DNA of 64,000 bases from Negativicoccus succinicivorans (GCF_018372215.1 NZ_JAHAJN010000006.1:1-64000), one strand, 5' to 3'. Shown: positions 1 to 9,215, numbered from the stretch's first letter. Notes: a model not told the origin generated them from the sequence alone. Translations and numbers: made by a program.

Positions 1-136
1 TAAAGTGAAGATACTTTTCTTCCTGACCAGCATCTTCATTTTTTTGCCTTTCAACTGTTTTATATGCATGGTACTATGAGTACAAATAAAAATTTATCCA
101 CATCGCCCTTCGGGGCTCTGCCTATGTAGGCTAAAA

Positions 137-158
137 GCACTCTTCGGAGTGTTTTTTT
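137..158 (+). terminator. Rho-independent terminator of a gene left of the window
   Basis: A 5-bp CACTC/GAGTG stem closed by a TTCG tetraloop is followed by seven T. The orientation fits a plus-strand gene ending before this window. I see no gene in bases 1-136. Confidence 0.65.
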
Positions 159-225
159 AGTGCTTGCATTTTATGTTTCATATCTTGACGCGCTTTATTA
201 TAATTGCCAATCTATTTTGTAAAAT

Positions 226-258
226 AAAAAAGACGATGCGCTCGCATCGTCTTTTTTT
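226..258 (-). terminator. Terminator of the ylxM-yebC operon
   Basis: A near-perfect hairpin (GACGATGC arm at 232-239 and its complement) is flanked by A and T runs on both sides, so it can act in both directions. It sits just after the yebC stop and closes the nine-gene operon. Confidence 0.85.
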
Positions 259-265
259 GCTTCTA

Positions 266-1006
266 TTATTCTTCCTCTTCGTCGTCGGGCAGTTCCGCGT
301 TGCTGTAAACGTCTTTGACATCGTCAAGATCATCCAACGCGTCCAGCAGATTTTGCATTTTGCGGGCGTCATCGCCGTCTAAGGCGATGGTGGTGTCGGG
401 CACCATGGTGATTTTGCTGATCGTCATTTCAATATCGGCGTCTTGAAATGCCTTTTCGACGGCATCGTAATTTTCCGGAGTCGTTAATACTTCATAGTCG
501 TCTTCATCATCTTTGAAGTCTTCCGCGCCGGCGTCAAGCGCCATCATCATGAGTTCTTCCTCATCACCGGCATCGCCCGGGAGAACGAACACGCCTTTAC
601 GTTTAAACATCCAGGTGACGCTGCCGGATTCACCGAGGTTGCCGCCGTGCTTGGAGAAGGCATGGCGTACGTCAGCCGCCGCGCGGTTGCGATTATCGGT
701 CATGACTTCGACCACAAGAGCGACGCCGGACGGGCCGTAACCTTCGTAGGTAATTTCTTCGTAGTCGCCGCCGTCGGTTGCGCCGATCCCTTTCTGGATG
801 GCGCGCTGAATGTTGTCTTTCGGAACGTTGTTTTCACGCGCCTTCTGCAAGGCGAGTTTCAAACGCATGTTACCGGTCGGATCGGCGCCGCCCAAGCGAG
901 CGGCTACGGTAATTTCCTTACCGATTTTCGTCGTAATTTTAGCGCGAATGGCGTCGTTTTTACCTTTTTTATGTTTAATGTTGGACCATTTAGAGTGTCC
1001 GGACAT
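266..1006 (-). CDS. yebC: YebC/PmpR (TACO1) family protein
   Basis: A 246-residue member of the YebC/PmpR/TACO1 family, the usual length. The basic N-terminus MSGHSKWSNIKHKKG is diagnostic, and the C-terminus is a run of acidic residues. Family members were long annotated as transcriptional regulators; recent work links them to translation through proline-rich stretches. This is the last gene of the ylxM-ffh-rpsP operon, 12 bp after the RNA methyltransferase, and is followed at once by a strong terminator. The translation-related neighbours fit a ribosomal role, but that is inference; family assignment itself is secure. Confidence 0.93.
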   Translation of the reverse strand: MSGHSKWSNIKHKKGKNDAIRAKITTKIGKEITVAARLGGADPTGNMRLKLALQKARENNVPKDNIQRAIQKGIGATDGGDYEEITYEGYGPSGVALVVEVMTDNRNRAAADVRHAFSKHGGNLGESGSVTWMFKRKGVFVLPGDAGDEEELMMMALDAGAEDFKDDEDDYEVLTTPENYDAVEKAFQDADIEMTISKITMVPDTTIALDGDDARKMQNLLDALDDLDDVKDVYSNAELPDDEEEE

Positions 1007-1018
1007 GAAAATTCCCCC

Positions 1019-1591
1019 TTATGCTTGCCACCATTCGGTTCCGCAAAGGCGGTCCAACATGATGGCGGCCGCGGACCGTACGCTCAAATGATTGTAAGCG
1101 CCGGCGCCGTAAATCGGCTCTAAAATATAATCGAACGATTGCATGGCTTCTTTCGTCATGCCGTACCCCGTACCGAAAAGCAGCAAGTATGAGTTGTCGG
1201 TGGTTTGCAACCATTCCCGTACCTGCCGGTATGTGACGGTATTGGGGTAAGTACGCGCATCCGTGGTAATGATTTGCGGCGGATGCCCCGTTTCGCGATG
1301 AATTTCTTCCCGTACTTGCGCGAGATTTTCACGAAGCTTAACATGGGCGAAGGCGTCTTTGCGATCCGGATTATAGGTACTGCCGAACCCGGTCTGCCAA
1401 TGCTCCATGATTTCCTCGGCCAGCTTGCGCTGGGCAAAGTTCGGATGGATAATATAATAATTTTCCACGCCGTAAGTCGTCGCTGACCGCGCCAAGTCGT
1501 GAATATCATAGTTGGTCAGCGCCGTTGTGATGATGTCGCCGTGTTTATTATAAATAGGATAATGGACAAGTCCGATAGAAAAATGCGCCAT
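1019..1591 (-). CDS. SPOUT-type RNA methyltransferase
   Basis: A 190-residue protein of the small SPOUT-fold RNA methyltransferase family often found next to trmD in Firmicutes. The C-terminus has the segment YNHLSVRSAAAIMLDRL, expected for the SAM-binding knot, and LLFGTGYGM precedes it. I chose the ATG at 1591, because it overlaps the trmD stop as TGATG and begins MAHFSIGLVHYP, typical of the family; the frame is open 20 codons further upstream inside trmD. The substrate RNA is unknown. Translational coupling to trmD suggests a role in tRNA or rRNA modification. Confidence 0.85.
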   Translation of the reverse strand: MAHFSIGLVHYPIYNKHGDIITTALTNYDIHDLARSATTYGVENYYIIHPNFAQRKLAEEIMEHWQTGFGSTYNPDRKDAFAHVKLRENLAQVREEIHRETGHPPQIITTDARTYPNTVTYRQVREWLQTTDNSYLLLFGTGYGMTKEAMQSFDYILEPIYGAGAYNHLSVRSAAAIMLDRLCGTEWWQA

Positions 1592-2319
1592 CAAGTATCT
1601 TCCTCTGCCAGTAATTTTCGGTCGGTATCGCTTAATACCAGTTTTCGCCATAAATCGGGACGGCGCTCACGCGTGCGCAACAATGATTGCTTGCGACGCC
1701 ACCGCGCGATATTGGCGTGATGACCCGACAGCAATATTTCCGGTACTTTATACCCGCGAAATTCCGCCGGCTTCGTATACTGCGGATATTCCAATGTGCC
1801 CTCGATGAACGATTCATCAAACGCGCTGGCGTGCGTGCCGAGAACTCCCGGCAGCAAACGCGCCACGGCGTCCGCCACAATGAACGCGGGCAATTCTCCG
1901 CCCGTGAGCACGTAGTCGCCGATGGAAATGCTTTCGTCGACCAGATGATCTTCCACGCGCGCGTCAATGCCCTCATAATGACCGCAGACGAGTACCAAGT
2001 GCTCGTATCTCGTCAGCTCGCTCGCCTTTTTTTGCGTAAAAGGCGAGCCGGTCGGACTGAGTAAAATCACGCGGGCGTCAGGCGTTTTTTGCGGCAAAAC
2101 GCTCTCGACCGCTTTAAAGATCGGCTCGGCTTGCAGCAGCATGCCGTTGCCGCCGCCGTATGGCGTATCATCGACGTGCCGGAATTTATTATCCGTAAAA
2201 TCGCGCGGATTGACTGTACCTAACGTCAAATAGCCCGCTTGGCGGGCTCGCGAAATAATGCTATGAGAAAAAAAAGCATCGGCAAATTCCGGAAAGAGCG
2301 TGACAATATCAATTTTCAT
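1591..2319 (-). CDS. trmD: tRNA (guanine-37-N1)-methyltransferase TrmD
   Basis: A 242-residue TrmD of normal length. It methylates N1 of G37 next to the anticodon of tRNAs reading CNN codons, using SAM, and so prevents +1 frameshifting. The N-terminus MKIDIVTLFPEF, the motif CGHYEGIDARVEDHLVDE and the trefoil-knot motif SIGDYVLTGGELPA are all present. It starts inside the last codons of rimM (11-bp overlap) and its stop overlaps the next start. The rimM-trmD order is the classical ribosome/tRNA operon arrangement. Confidence 0.97.
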   Translation of the reverse strand: MKIDIVTLFPEFADAFFSHSIISRARQAGYLTLGTVNPRDFTDNKFRHVDDTPYGGGNGMLLQAEPIFKAVESVLPQKTPDARVILLSPTGSPFTQKKASELTRYEHLVLVCGHYEGIDARVEDHLVDESISIGDYVLTGGELPAFIVADAVARLLPGVLGTHASAFDESFIEGTLEYPQYTKPAEFRGYKVPEILLSGHHANIARWRRKQSLLRTRERRPDLWRKLVLSDTDRKLLAEEDT

Positions 2320-2815
2320 GATAGTTCGCCCAGAACTCGTCGGTCACCGTGAGTCGTTTGGCATCGAGATCGATGTCACTCACAACACGTTTCAGCGCCG
2401 GAACGAGAATTTCTTCGCATTCACCGCGCACGACAAACACATCGTTGGCTCCCGGCTGTAAAACATCCTGCAAGGTACCGAGCACGGTGCCGCTTTCGGT
2501 GACGACTTCCATGCCGACCAAATCGACAATATAAAATTGTCCTTGCGCGCGCGGCGGCAGTTCTTCGCGAGGAAGTTCCGCCCAAAGGCCGATTAACGCA
2601 TCCGCCGCGTTGCGGTCAGTGATGCCTTTGAACTGCACAATCAGCATTTGTTTATGAAAACGCGCACTTTGGATTTGGTAACGGTTGCCGCCCAAGTAAA
2701 GATGCGGCAACGCCGTCAACATCTCCGGTCGGTCCGTGTCCGGTTTCAGCCGTACCTCACCGCGCACTCCATGCGCGGCGACGATCCGGCCGACCACCAG
2801 CATATCCGTAGACAT
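2309..2815 (-). CDS. rimM: Ribosome maturation factor RimM
   Basis: A 168-residue RimM, which helps assemble the head of the 30S subunit and binds protein S19. The N-terminal RimM barrel opens with VVGRIVAAHGVRGEVRLKP; the C-terminal PRC-like barrel contains VDLVGMEV and ANDVFVV. The ATG at 2815 overlaps the ylqD stop as TGATG, which decides the start over a second Met four codons in. It lies between ylqD and trmD as in most Firmicutes. Confidence 0.95.
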   Translation of the reverse strand: MSTDMLVVGRIVAAHGVRGEVRLKPDTDRPEMLTALPHLYLGGNRYQIQSARFHKQMLIVQFKGITDRNAADALIGLWAELPREELPPRAQGQFYIVDLVGMEVVTESGTVLGTLQDVLQPGANDVFVVRGECEEILVPALKRVVSDIDLDAKRLTVTDEFWANYHEN

Positions 2816-3222
2816 CAGTTGCGAAACGCGATAATTTTGCCGTCTTCCAGCAAAATTTCTGCTCCCATGTACTTGTTCAAGTCGTCGCCGACTTTGACAG
2901 TAACGGTCTGCTCCATTTGGCCGCGCGGAATTTCCGCGCCCATTTCAAGCTCGCTGATGCGTTTTTGCTCTTCGGTAAGCTTCGCTTTCATCTGCATCAG
3001 TTTGTCTTTATTCTGTTCAATCTGCGCGCGCAAATTGATCAGACCCTGTGCATCAATGCGAGCCTGTTCGGTTAACAGGCGTTTGGCCTGAAATTCGATC
3101 TGCTGCAATTCTTGTTCGACCTGGCCCAGGTTGGTTTGCACTTCGCGCAGCATGTTGTCTTTCAATGCCTGCGTAACCTTGGACTTGATCAAAACGGGGC
3201 AGCGAAGAATCATTTCTTCCAT
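2815..3222 (-). CDS. ylqD: YlqD family protein
   Basis: A 135-residue YlqD-family protein of unknown biochemical function. The middle (about residues 25-95) is predicted coiled coil, rich in Q, E, L and K, with the phrase LTEEQKRISELEMGAEIPRG. The C-terminal part looks like a small beta domain (VTVKVGDDL, GKIIAF). A strong ribosome binding site, AGGAGG, lies six bases before the ATG. Position between the KH-domain gene and rimM matches Firmicute gene order. Confidence 0.88.
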   Translation of the reverse strand: MEEMILRCPVLIKSKVTQALKDNMLREVQTNLGQVEQELQQIEFQAKRLLTEQARIDAQGLINLRAQIEQNKDKLMQMKAKLTEEQKRISELEMGAEIPRGQMEQTVTVKVGDDLNKYMGAEILLEDGKIIAFRN

Positions 3223-3230
3223 ATTGCCTC

Positions 3231-3458
3231 CTAGACGATATCGACTGTAACTTTTTTGTTTTCCTTAATGGCACCTGCGCGCACTACCGTGCGCAGCGCC
3301 TTGGCAATCCGACCCTGACGACCGATGACTTTGCCCATATCTTCCGGAGCGACGTGCAATTTATACACTTCGAGATCTCCTTTGGTGACAACGTCAACGC
3401 GCACAGCGTCGGGATTGCGGACCAGCGCTTTGGCAATTACCGTGACCAATTCTTGCAT
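3231..3458 (-). CDS. khpA: KH-domain RNA-binding protein KhpA
   Basis: A 75-residue single KH-domain protein (YlqC/KhpA). The RNA-binding GxxG loop is seen in GKVIGRQGRIAKALR at about residues 42-56. In Firmicutes KhpA pairs with KhpB (Jag) and binds RNAs involved in cell division and elongation; khpB is not in this window. It sits between rpsP (14 bp upstream) and ylqD (8 bp downstream). Confidence 0.93.
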   Translation of the reverse strand: MQELVTVIAKALVRNPDAVRVDVVTKGDLEVYKLHVAPEDMGKVIGRQGRIAKALRTVVRAGAIKENKKVTVDIV

Positions 3459-3472
3459 GCTAATCGCCTCGC

Positions 3473-3736
3473 TTACTTTTTCAGTTCGGCAAATTTAGCC
3501 ATGATGCCTTGTTGCCGGAACAATGTGCGTACGGTATCCGTCGGCTGGGCGCCTTTGGCGAGCCATGCCAACGCTTTTTCTTCGTCAATTTTGAGTTCCG
3601 CCGGTTGTTTGACCGAGTCGTAGTAACCGATCGTGTCGGCCGGACGACCACTCTGCGGGAGCGAAGATTCCATGACTACAATACGGTAGAACGGGACTTT
3701 TTTCGCGCCGCGACGGGTTAAACGAATTTTTAACAT
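3473..3736 (-). CDS. rpsP: 30S ribosomal protein S16
   Basis: An 87-residue S16 beginning MLKIRLTRRGAKKVPFYRIV, diagnostic for the family. The frame is open four codons further upstream from a GTG, but that GTG is part of the AGGAGGTG ribosome binding site, so the ATG at 3736 is the start. S16 is a primary-binding protein of the 30S body. It lies 29 bp after ffh. Confidence 0.97.
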   Translation of the reverse strand: MLKIRLTRRGAKKVPFYRIVVMESSLPQSGRPADTIGYYDSVKQPAELKIDEEKALAWLAKGAQPTDTVRTLFRQQGIMAKFAELKK

Positions 3737-3765
3737 CTGTTCTTTCACCTCCTTGTGAAATAATC

Positions 3766-5121
3766 TTATTTAGGCATAAAAGGCAAGTTGAATCCGCCTT
3801 TTGTATTCTTATTTTTATTGAAACGTTTCATCCGCTTCATCATCTTGCGCATTTCCATGAACTGCTTGACGAAACGATTGACATCTTGCACACGCGTCCC
3901 CGAGCCTTGCGCGATGCGTTTACGGCGGCTACCGTTCAAAATGCTCGGTTCCTGTCGTTCTTTCAGTGTCATGGACTGAATGATGGCTTCGATCTTTTTG
4001 ATCTCGCCGCCTTCCAAATCCACATCTTTCAGTTGGTCTTTAAATTTCCCCATGCCCGGGATCATGCCGAGAATACTCTGGAACGAGCCGAGGCGCCGAA
4101 TCTGATTCAGCTGATTGAGGAAATCATCCATTGTGAACTGGCCGGCAACCATTTGTTCCTGCATGCGTTTGGCTTCGTCTTCATCGAATTCGCGTTGCGC
4201 CTTTTCGAGCAGACTCTGCAAATCGCCGAGATCCAAAATACGTCCCGCCATGCGATCCGGATAAAATTCTTCCAAACCGTCGGCGAGTTTTTCGCTGACG
4301 CCGATCAATTTGATCGGTTTGCCGGTGACCGCCTTGATAGACAACGCCGCGCCGCCGCGCGCATCGCCGTCCATCTTCGTCAGAATGGTGCCGTCGATGC
4401 CGAGCGTTTCATCGAACGCCTGCGCCGTCGTGACCGCGTCTTGACCGGTCATGGAGTCGAGCACGAGCAAAATTTCGTGCGGATGTACTTCCGCTTTAAT
4501 ATTTTGCAGCTCGGCCATCAATTTTTCATCAATATGCAAACGGCCCGCCGTATCCAAAATCAATACGTCCTGACCATATGATTTCGCCGTTTGTAAAGCG
4601 TACTTGGCAATCCGTACGGGATCGACTTTCTCATCCATGCGGAAAACCGGAATATCGATTTGTTCACCGAGTACCTGCAGCTGTTTGATCGCGGCCGGAC
4701 GGTACACGTCGCAGGCGGCCAACAGCGGCTTACGCCCTTTTTTCTTGAGCATGAGCGCGAGCTTACCGGCGGTCGTCGTCTTACCGGCGCCTTGCAAGCC
4801 GACAAGCATGATGACCGTCACGCCGTTGGAACTCAACATCAGCTTACTGCTGGTGCCGCCCAAAAGCTCGGTCAATTCATCGCGAACGATTTTGATCACC
4901 GTCTGATCCGGCTTCAAACTGCCGAATACTTCCTCACCCATCGCTTTGGTGCGAACGTTGGCGATAAAATCTTTAGCGACTTTGAAATTGACGTCCGCTT
5001 CCAAGAGGGCACGTCGTATCTCACGCAGAGCCGCGTCGATATCGCGTTCGGAAAGTTTTCCCTTGCCGCGCAAATCCGCAAATGCCTGTTGCAGCTTTTC
5101 GCCTAAACCTTCAAATGCCAT
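3766..5121 (-). CDS. ffh: Signal recognition particle GTPase Ffh
   Basis: A 451-residue SRP54 homologue, the protein part of the signal recognition particle that captures signal peptides and docks with FtsY. It has the N-terminal helical domain, the G domain with G1 motif GLQGAGKTTTAGK near residue 108, DTAGR and TKMDGDARGG, and a methionine-rich M domain ending in KRMKRFNKNK. The ATG at 5121 is preceded by AAGGAGAG; the frame continues upstream into ylxM but that segment is ylxM coding. It overlaps ylxM by 19 bp. Confidence 0.97.
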   Translation of the reverse strand: MAFEGLGEKLQQAFADLRGKGKLSERDIDAALREIRRALLEADVNFKVAKDFIANVRTKAMGEEVFGSLKPDQTVIKIVRDELTELLGGTSSKLMLSSNGVTVIMLVGLQGAGKTTTAGKLALMLKKKGRKPLLAACDVYRPAAIKQLQVLGEQIDIPVFRMDEKVDPVRIAKYALQTAKSYGQDVLILDTAGRLHIDEKLMAELQNIKAEVHPHEILLVLDSMTGQDAVTTAQAFDETLGIDGTILTKMDGDARGGAALSIKAVTGKPIKLIGVSEKLADGLEEFYPDRMAGRILDLGDLQSLLEKAQREFDEDEAKRMQEQMVAGQFTMDDFLNQLNQIRRLGSFQSILGMIPGMGKFKDQLKDVDLEGGEIKKIEAIIQSMTLKERQEPSILNGSRRKRIAQGSGTRVQDVNRFVKQFMEMRKMMKRMKRFNKNKNTKGGFNLPFMPK

Positions 5122-5453
5122 GTGCTCTCCTTTCCGCTCAATATCTTCCACTCCGTCTGCCATTTTTGCAGAAACGCCGGGGGTAAATCACGTTCCATGC
5201 GCGCCATGACTTCGCGCCGCCGCTTTTGGTCTTCGACCAGTTTCAGCGCCGCTTCGTATTGCTCCAAGTCGCGCAGCGCGCGCTGCAAATTATCATGCAC
5301 CGCCTGCCGCGACACGCCTAACCGGTCCGCAATCTCAGCCAGCGTATAGTCATCATTATAATATAATTCCATACATTGACGGGGACGTTCGGCGAGCAAT
5401 GCGCCGTAAGTGGCAAGTAATTCCCCATGCCAAACGAGTTTTTTGAGTTCCAT
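5103..5453 (-). CDS. ylxM: YlxM family putative DNA-binding protein
   Basis: A 116-residue YlxM (UPF0122) protein. The helix-turn-helix resembles sigma-factor region 4: YTLAEIADRLGVSRQAVHDN at about residues 36-55. In Firmicutes ylxM always precedes ffh and its product is linked to SRP function or to transcription of the locus. It is the first gene of the operon, with a consensus promoter ending about 23 bp upstream and a purine-rich ribosome binding site (GAGGG). The C-terminal 19 bp overlap ffh. Confidence 0.92.
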   Translation of the reverse strand: MELKKLVWHGELLATYGALLAERPRQCMELYYNDDYTLAEIADRLGVSRQAVHDNLQRALRDLEQYEAALKLVEDQKRRREVMARMERDLPPAFLQKWQTEWKILSGKESTWHLKV

Positions 5454-5475
5454 CGCAGCCCTCTCTTACCCGCTT

Positions 5476-5504
5476 ATTATAGCAAGAGGAAAAAAGAGTG
5501 TCAA
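5476..5504 (-). promoter_or_regulatory. Consensus sigma-70 promoter of the ylxM-yebC operon
   Basis: On the minus strand a perfect -35 (TTGACA, 5504-5499) and a perfect -10 (TATAAT, 5481-5476) are separated by exactly 17 bp. Transcription would begin near 5469, giving a very short leader to the ylxM ATG at 5453. The -35 box forms part of the stem of the pyc terminator. Confidence 0.85.
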
Positions 5505-5528
5505 GCTTTTTGCTTGACACTCTTTTTT
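5490..5528 (-). terminator. Terminator of pyruvate carboxylase
   Basis: A long perfect hairpin (GAGTGTCAAGC arm with TTTT loop) is flanked by A-run and T-run. It overlaps the pyc stop codon by a few bases on the right and shares its left arm with the -35 box of the ylxM promoter. Confidence 0.88.
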
Positions 5529-8500
5529 ATTCAATCACGATCAGCAAATCGCCGGATTCGATACGCGAACCCGCTTTGACGAGGATATCGCCCACATTGC
5601 CGCTGATCGGCGCGGTAATGCTCGTTTCCATCTTCATCGCTTCGGTAACGACTAAAGGATCGCCTTTTTCCACGGCATCACCCAAGTTCACAAGAACTTT
5701 AACAACCGAACCGGAAAGCGTCGCGCCGACTTCGCCCGGATTGGATTTTTCGGCTTTGCGCCCGCCCGTCATTGTCGTTTCCAGATTGTTATCATGAACG
5801 ACGACTTCACGCGGCATGCCGTTCAACTCAAACTGCACCACGCGATTGCCTTTTTCGTCCGGTTGATGAATACTCATCAGCCGAATGACCAGCGTCTTGC
5901 CTTTTTCAATCGTCGTGCGAATTTCTTCGCCGCGGGTCATGCCGAAGAAGAACGTCGGCGTATCCAAAACGGACAAATCACCGTATTTTTCATAGCGATC
6001 GGCGTATTGGCTGAAGACATCGGGATAAATGGTATAGGCCGAAACATCTTCCGGTCGCGTCGGCAAACCTTTTTCCGTCATCTCTGCTTTGACTTTCGCC
6101 AAATCGACCGGAGCCGGCACCGGTTCGCCTTCCGGCACGCGGCCGCGCAGAATCACGTTGCGTAATTTTTCCGGGAAACCGCCGTACGGCGTACCCAATT
6201 TGCCTTCGAAAAATTCGATGACCGACTTCGGATAACTCAGCGTGTTGCCGCGCTCGTAGATATCCTGTTCATGCAAACCGTTCTGTACCATGAACAACGC
6301 CATATCACCGACGACCTTCGATGACGGCGTAACTTTGATGATATCGCCGAACATCATATTCACTTCGGCGTACCGTTCACAAACTTCATTCCAGCGATCA
6401 CCGAGACCGACAGCCGCCGCCTGCTGACGCAAGTTCGAGAACTGGCCACCCGGCATTTCATGCATGTAAACCGTGGTGTTCGGATACGACGAGGTATGAT
6501 CGACACCGCGATAGTACGGTCGTACGCCTTCCCAATACTGATTCAATTCTTCCACCGCGCGAATATCCAGTTTCGGTTGCCGCGGATGATCGGACAACGC
6601 GTACCACATGGTGGACATCGAAGGCTGACTCGTGCCGTTGGAAAATGCCGGCATCGCGAGATCGATGATATCAACGCCCGCGTCAACCGCTTTCGCGTAG
6701 GAATAAATCATATTTCCCGCGCCCTCATGCGAGTGCAGGTGCAGCGGTAAATCGACCGCATCTTTGATCGCCGCCGTCAATGCGTAGGCGGCTTCCGGCT
6801 TAATGAGCCCCGCCATATCCTTGATGGCGATCATGTGCGCGCCGGCGGCCGCGCATTCTTTCGCCATTTTCACATAGTAAGCGAGATCGTATTTCTGCCG
6901 TTTTTTATCAAGCAGGTCGCCCGTGTAGCAAAGCGCCACTTCCGCGAGTTTATTTTGCTTGCGCACTTCATCAATCGTGATCGTCATATGATCCAGATTG
7001 TTCAGGCAGTCAAAGATACGGAAAACATCGACGCCGTGTTCCGCCGCCTGCGTGATGAAGTGACGAATAACGGTTTCGTCATAATTCGTATAGCCTACCG
7101 TATTCGCGCCGCGGGTCAGCATCTGGAATAAAATATTCGGCGCCGCTTCGCGCATGCGACGCAAACGATCCCAGGGACTTTCATCCAAGAAACGATACGC
7201 CACATCAAACGTCGCGCCGCCCCAATTCTCAAAGGAAAACAGTTGCGGCAGACGACGCGCCGTCGCGCCGATCGCGCCTAAAATATCGTAGCTGCGCAAA
7301 CGCGTCGCGAACAGCGACTGGTGCGCGTCACGATACGTGGTATCCGTAAAGAATACTTCCTTTTGCTCCTGTACCCATTTAGCGAATTTCTCGGGTCCCA
7401 TTTCATCGAGCAGCTGCTTTGTGCCGCGCGGCGCAGGCCCCTTCGCTTCCGGAAACGCGAGTTCGGGGAAATCCGGCTTATTTTGCGGCCCTTCATGCGC
7501 GTAACCGTTCACCGTCGTATCCGCGATGTAGCGCAACAACTTCGTGCCGCGATCTTTCGGTTTCGGCAACTCGAACAGTTCCGGATGAGAATCAAGGAAA
7601 TTCACATCATACGTTCCGTCCAAAAATTCCGGAGCCGCCAGCAAATTCAGCAGGAAATAAATATTCGTTTTCACACCGCGCACGCGGAACTCCCGCAATA
7701 CGCGCGCCATCTTTTTCACGGCCAGCTCATGCGTCAGCGCATGCGTGGTCGCTTTCACCAACAGCGAATCATAGTACGGCGTGATGACCGCGCCGGTGTA
7801 TGCCGTGCCGGCATCCAGCCGAATGCCGAAGCCGCCGCCGCTGCGGTAAGCGATAATTTTCCCCGTATCCGGGAAGAAATGATTTTCCGGATCTTCCGTC
7901 GTGATGCGGCATTGAATGGCATTGCCGTGATGCTCGATTTTATCCTGCGCGAGAATCCCGATTTCCGGATCGGCGAAATTATATCCTTCCGCAATCATAA
8001 TTTGCGTCTGAACGATGTCGATATCCGTGATCATTTCCGTCACGGTATGCTCGACCTGGATACGCGGATTGACTTCGATGAAATAAAATTCACCTTCGGG
8101 CGCGACCAAAAATTCCACCGTACCCGAATTGACGTAATTGACATTTTTCATCAACCGCACGGCCGCTTCGCAGATCTTCTCACGCAACTCCAACGGCAAC
8201 GCGAAGGCCGGAGCGATTTCCACCACTTTCTGATGGCGGCGCTGGATCGAGCAGTCACGTTCAAACAAATGCACGACATTACCTTTGTTGTCGCCTAAGA
8301 TTTGAACCTCAATATGCTTTGGATTGCGAATGTACTTTTCGAGATACACCGCGCCGTTACCGAAGCTGATTTGCGCCTCCGACGTCGAACGTTCAAACGC
8401 TTCCTCAATATCTTCCAAACGTTCGACAACGCGCATGCCGCGCCCGCCGCCGCCGTAGACCGCTTTGATGATAATCGGCAAACCGACTTTTTCCGCGAAC

Positions 8501-8967
8501 GCCTTGACGGCCTCCGCGCTTTCTACCGGACCGTTGCTCCCCGGCACCATTTTGATACCGGCGGCCTCAGCCCGTTTGCGCGCATTAATCTTATCGCCGA
8601 ACATTTCCAAATGCTCCGGACGCGGACCGATAAAACGAATCCCTTCCGCCTCACAACGCCGTGCAAATTCAGGATTTTCCGCTAAAAAGCCGTACCCCGG
8701 ATGGATCGCGTCGACTTCCTGTTCTTTAGCGACGCGAATAATATCTTCGATATCCAGGTACGCATCAATCGCTGATTTATCTTTCCCTACCAAGTACGCC
8801 TCATCGGCGCGATTGCGATGTAGGGATAGCGAGTCCTCTTTCGAGTAGATCGCGACCGTGCGAATGCCCAGCTCATTACATGCGCGAAAGACACGAATCG
8901 CAATTTCACCGCGATTGGCGACCAGTACGCTTTTAAATTTACGAATCGTCTCTTGCTGTTGCGTCAT
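5527..8967 (-). CDS. pyc: Pyruvate carboxylase
   Basis: A full-length 1146-residue single-chain pyruvate carboxylase, forming oxaloacetate from pyruvate, bicarbonate and ATP. Order of domains: biotin carboxylase (residues about 10-465; glycine-rich YGGGGRGMRVV near 165, EVNPRIQVEHTVTE near 300), carboxyltransferase (about 530-800; DTTYRDAHQSLFATR, metal-binding HLHSHEGAG), tetramerisation region, and a biotin carrier domain with EAMKMETS, biotinyl lysine about residue 1112. In Negativicutes the enzyme feeds the reductive branch to succinate/propionate or anaplerosis. It stands alone, with its own promoter and terminator. Confidence 0.97.
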   Translation of the reverse strand: MTQQQETIRKFKSVLVANRGEIAIRVFRACNELGIRTVAIYSKEDSLSLHRNRADEAYLVGKDKSAIDAYLDIEDIIRVAKEQEVDAIHPGYGFLAENPEFARRCEAEGIRFIGPRPEHLEMFGDKINARKRAEAAGIKMVPGSNGPVESAEAVKAFAEKVGLPIIIKAVYGGGGRGMRVVERLEDIEEAFERSTSEAQISFGNGAVYLEKYIRNPKHIEVQILGDNKGNVVHLFERDCSIQRRHQKVVEIAPAFALPLELREKICEAAVRLMKNVNYVNSGTVEFLVAPEGEFYFIEVNPRIQVEHTVTEMITDIDIVQTQIMIAEGYNFADPEIGILAQDKIEHHGNAIQCRITTEDPENHFFPDTGKIIAYRSGGGFGIRLDAGTAYTGAVITPYYDSLLVKATTHALTHELAVKKMARVLREFRVRGVKTNIYFLLNLLAAPEFLDGTYDVNFLDSHPELFELPKPKDRGTKLLRYIADTTVNGYAHEGPQNKPDFPELAFPEAKGPAPRGTKQLLDEMGPEKFAKWVQEQKEVFFTDTTYRDAHQSLFATRLRSYDILGAIGATARRLPQLFSFENWGGATFDVAYRFLDESPWDRLRRMREAAPNILFQMLTRGANTVGYTNYDETVIRHFITQAAEHGVDVFRIFDCLNNLDHMTITIDEVRKQNKLAEVALCYTGDLLDKKRQKYDLAYYVKMAKECAAAGAHMIAIKDMAGLIKPEAAYALTAAIKDAVDLPLHLHSHEGAGNMIYSYAKAVDAGVDIIDLAMPAFSNGTSQPSMSTMWYALSDHPRQPKLDIRAVEELNQYWEGVRPYYRGVDHTSSYPNTTVYMHEMPGGQFSNLRQQAAAVGLGDRWNEVCERYAEVNMMFGDIIKVTPSSKVVGDMALFMVQNGLHEQDIYERGNTLSYPKSVIEFFEGKLGTPYGGFPEKLRNVILRGRVPEGEPVPAPVDLAKVKAEMTEKGLPTRPEDVSAYTIYPDVFSQYADRYEKYGDLSVLDTPTFFFGMTRGEEIRTTIEKGKTLVIRLMSIHQPDEKGNRVVQFELNGMPREVVVHDNNLETTMTGGRKAEKSNPGEVGATLSGSVVKVLVNLGDAVEKGDPLVVTEAMKMETSITAPISGNVGDILVKAGSRIESGDLLIVIE

Positions 8968-8996
8968 ATCGTTCCCTCCTTTAAGTCATTACGTCT

Positions 8997-9025
8997 ATTG
9001 TAAATAATCTTCCCCCAAAACACAA
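8997..9025 (-). promoter_or_regulatory. Probable pyc promoter
   Basis: Minus-strand TTGTGT (9025-9020), 17-bp spacer, TACAAT (9002-8997). The ATG at 8967 is preceded by AAAGGAGGGAA. Fair match, no other candidate nearby. Confidence 0.5.
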
Positions 9026-9215
9026 CCGTCAGCGTCATGTGTAATGTATACATGCGCTCCCGTCGGCCGGTATGATAATGGGATATCGCGCGCCTTGCAC
9101 ACACAACCTTACCGCATGAAACGTTGAGAACCGCTGTTATAATACACGTATGGAAATATCCAATATCATTCGCGCTGTTTTTACATCATTACTTATTCTC
9201 GTAAGGGAGACCGCC

